A stretch of DNA of 64,000 nt from contig JADJLA010000011.1 in NCBI GenBank assembly GCA_016705695.1, forward strand, positions 62,001 through 126,000, read 5' to 3'. Positions 63,225 through 64,000 of this stretch are shown in pieces; the first letter of the stretch is position 1; each line of letters starts with the position of its first letter. The DNA is from Sphingobacteriaceae bacterium. GTDB lineage: Bacteria; Bacteroidota; Bacteroidia; B-17B0; Aurantibacillaceae. The position numbers and the translations under genes are program-made. The notes under the pieces were generated by a model that had not been told where the DNA came from, did no database searches, and saw nothing but the letters and a program-made list of their open reading frames with translations.

Positions 63225-64000
63225 ATGGAAGCCATTCTAAATATATCCAACGATAAGATCAATGCCGTTAAAACAGGTTTTGAGCGTTATCTTTTAGATA
63301 CAGTTGACCTTAACGAACGATTGATCGCCATCAAAGGCGCGCGTGGCTGCGGTAAAACAACCATGCTATTACAATACGCGCTAAAAAAACAAAACAAGAA
63401 CTTTAAAGTACTTTACGCGAGTTTAGATGATGTGTATTTTTATAATAACTCCCTACTCGCATTAATTCGCGAGTTTCGCCAAGAAGGTGGCAAACTCATC
63501 ATGCTCGATGAAGTTCATAAATATCCTAACTGGAGCGTAGAAATAAAGAACGCATACGATTCATACGATGATCTTCAGATCATCTTTACCGGATCTTCCG
63601 CGCTTCAATTGCATAAAGCCGAAGCTGATCTTAGCCGAAGAGCCGCTCAATATACCCTATGGGGTTTATCATTCAGAGAGTATCTTAAGTTCAACGAAAA
63701 CATTGATCTGCCTAAATATTCTCTCGAACAGATCTTAAAAGATCATGAAAAAATAAGCGCTTCCATTACAAAAAAAATAAAACCGCTCGCCTACTTTAAT
63801 GATTATCTCAAATTTGGGTATTTTCCTTTCTTCAAAGAGGGACTTTCATCCTATCACAGCAAATTGCTTTCTACTATTAACCTGATCATCGAAACCGATC
63901 TTCCCGCAATTCAAAATATTGATTATTCCGCAGGGATAAAGCTGAAACGCTTATTTTATATTCTCTCTACCCAATGTCCGTACAAACCAAATATTCAAAA
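63225..64000 (+). CDS. AAA-type ATPase, DUF4143-like family (partial)
   Basis: The first 258 residues of a gene that runs off the window end. The Walker A motif is KGARGCGKTTMLLQYAL near residue 42, the Walker B is KLIMLDEVHKYPNW, and sensor-like FTGSSALQLHKAEADLSRRA follows. This fits the prokaryotic ATPases with an N-terminal AAA domain and a C-terminal DUF4143 domain (not in view). Their function is unclear; some take part in toxin or defence contexts. The start is the ATG at 63225, with a good promoter. Confidence 0.85.
   Translation, partial: MEAILNISNDKINAVKTGFERYLLDTVDLNERLIAIKGARGCGKTTMLLQYALKKQNKNFKVLYASLDDVYFYNNSLLALIREFRQEGGKLIMLDEVHKYPNWSVEIKNAYDSYDDLQIIFTGSSALQLHKAEADLSRRAAQYTLWGLSFREYLKFNENIDLPKYSLEQILKDHEKISASITKKIKPLAYFNDYLKFGYFPFFKEGLSSYHSKLLSTINLIIETDLPAIQNIDYSAGIKLKRLFYILSTQCPYKPNIQ

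Noticed and set aside
1..64000. CRISPR array, prophage or insertion sequence
   Set aside because: No direct-repeat/spacer pattern, transposase, integrase cluster or phage gene was seen; the lone Xer recombinase is a housekeeping type.

Overview
The window is AT-rich DNA from a member of the Bacteroidota (Flavobacteriia/Sphingobacteriia-like; I cannot name a genus). The evidence is consistent across the window: promoters carry the Bacteroidota -7 motif TAnnTTTG, almost no gene has a Shine-Dalgarno sequence, one secreted metalloprotease ends in a type IX secretion (T9SS) sorting domain, there is a TonB-dependent receptor/DUF4249 pair, and there are DUF4476, DUF3127, WG-repeat and ApaG proteins typical of the phylum. 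It looks like ordinary chromosome: no prophage, insertion sequence, CRISPR array, tRNA or rRNA was found.

Layout. 1-3.7 kb: tail of pyruvate dehydrogenase E1 beta, cold-shock protein, apaG, rpsA. 3.7-9.4 kb: pheT, a secreted M43 metalloprotease, purK. 9.4-19.2 kb: an outer-membrane barrel, a saccharopine dehydrogenase-family enzyme, a DUF4476 protein with DUF423, pckA, carbonic anhydrase, ribBA, a CoA-type Nudix hydrolase and small envelope proteins. 19.3-30.9 kb: WG-repeat protein, serC, a di-haem peroxidase/lipoprotein pair, a phosphoglucosamine mutase-like enzyme, cysteine desulfurase, rpsU-xer-hpf, and a cystathionine gamma-synthase/lyase. 31-35.8 kb: a divergently regulated efflux operon (TetR; CutA-like; ABC membrane domain fused to an HlyD adaptor; TolC). 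36-46.7 kb: subtilase, cystathionine beta-synthase, asparaginase, DUF3127, flavin reductase, metal-receptor-like protein, EamA transporter, yicC, miaA. 46.8-57.9 kb: HTH regulator, MFS transporter, FAD oxidase, a giant Ala/Lys-rich coiled-coil protein, methyltransferase, PA-IL-like protein, zinc-ribbon membrane protein. 58-64 kb: DUF4249/TonB receptor, hisS and a truncated AAA-type ATPase.

Sulfur amino acid metabolism is well represented (cysteine desulfurase, cystathionine gamma-synthase/lyase and cystathionine beta-synthase), as are translation genes (rpsA, rpsU, hpf, pheT, hisS, miaA).

Four observations stand out. (1) The efflux operon encodes an ABC exporter membrane domain joined in frame to an HlyD-type adaptor, with no nucleotide-binding domain in the fusion or the operon. 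(2) Eight genes, including rpsA and hisS, are broken by nine apparent single-base shifts, several at homopolymers, which points to residual sequencing errors rather than pseudogenes. (3) Many genes start 4-10 nt after a TAnnTTTG box, often with GTG or TTG, implying leaderless mRNAs, while hpf alone has a perfect AAGGAGG. (4) Intergenic palindromic repeat families recur several times, and one GC-rich element of about 200 bp could be a structured RNA or repeat.
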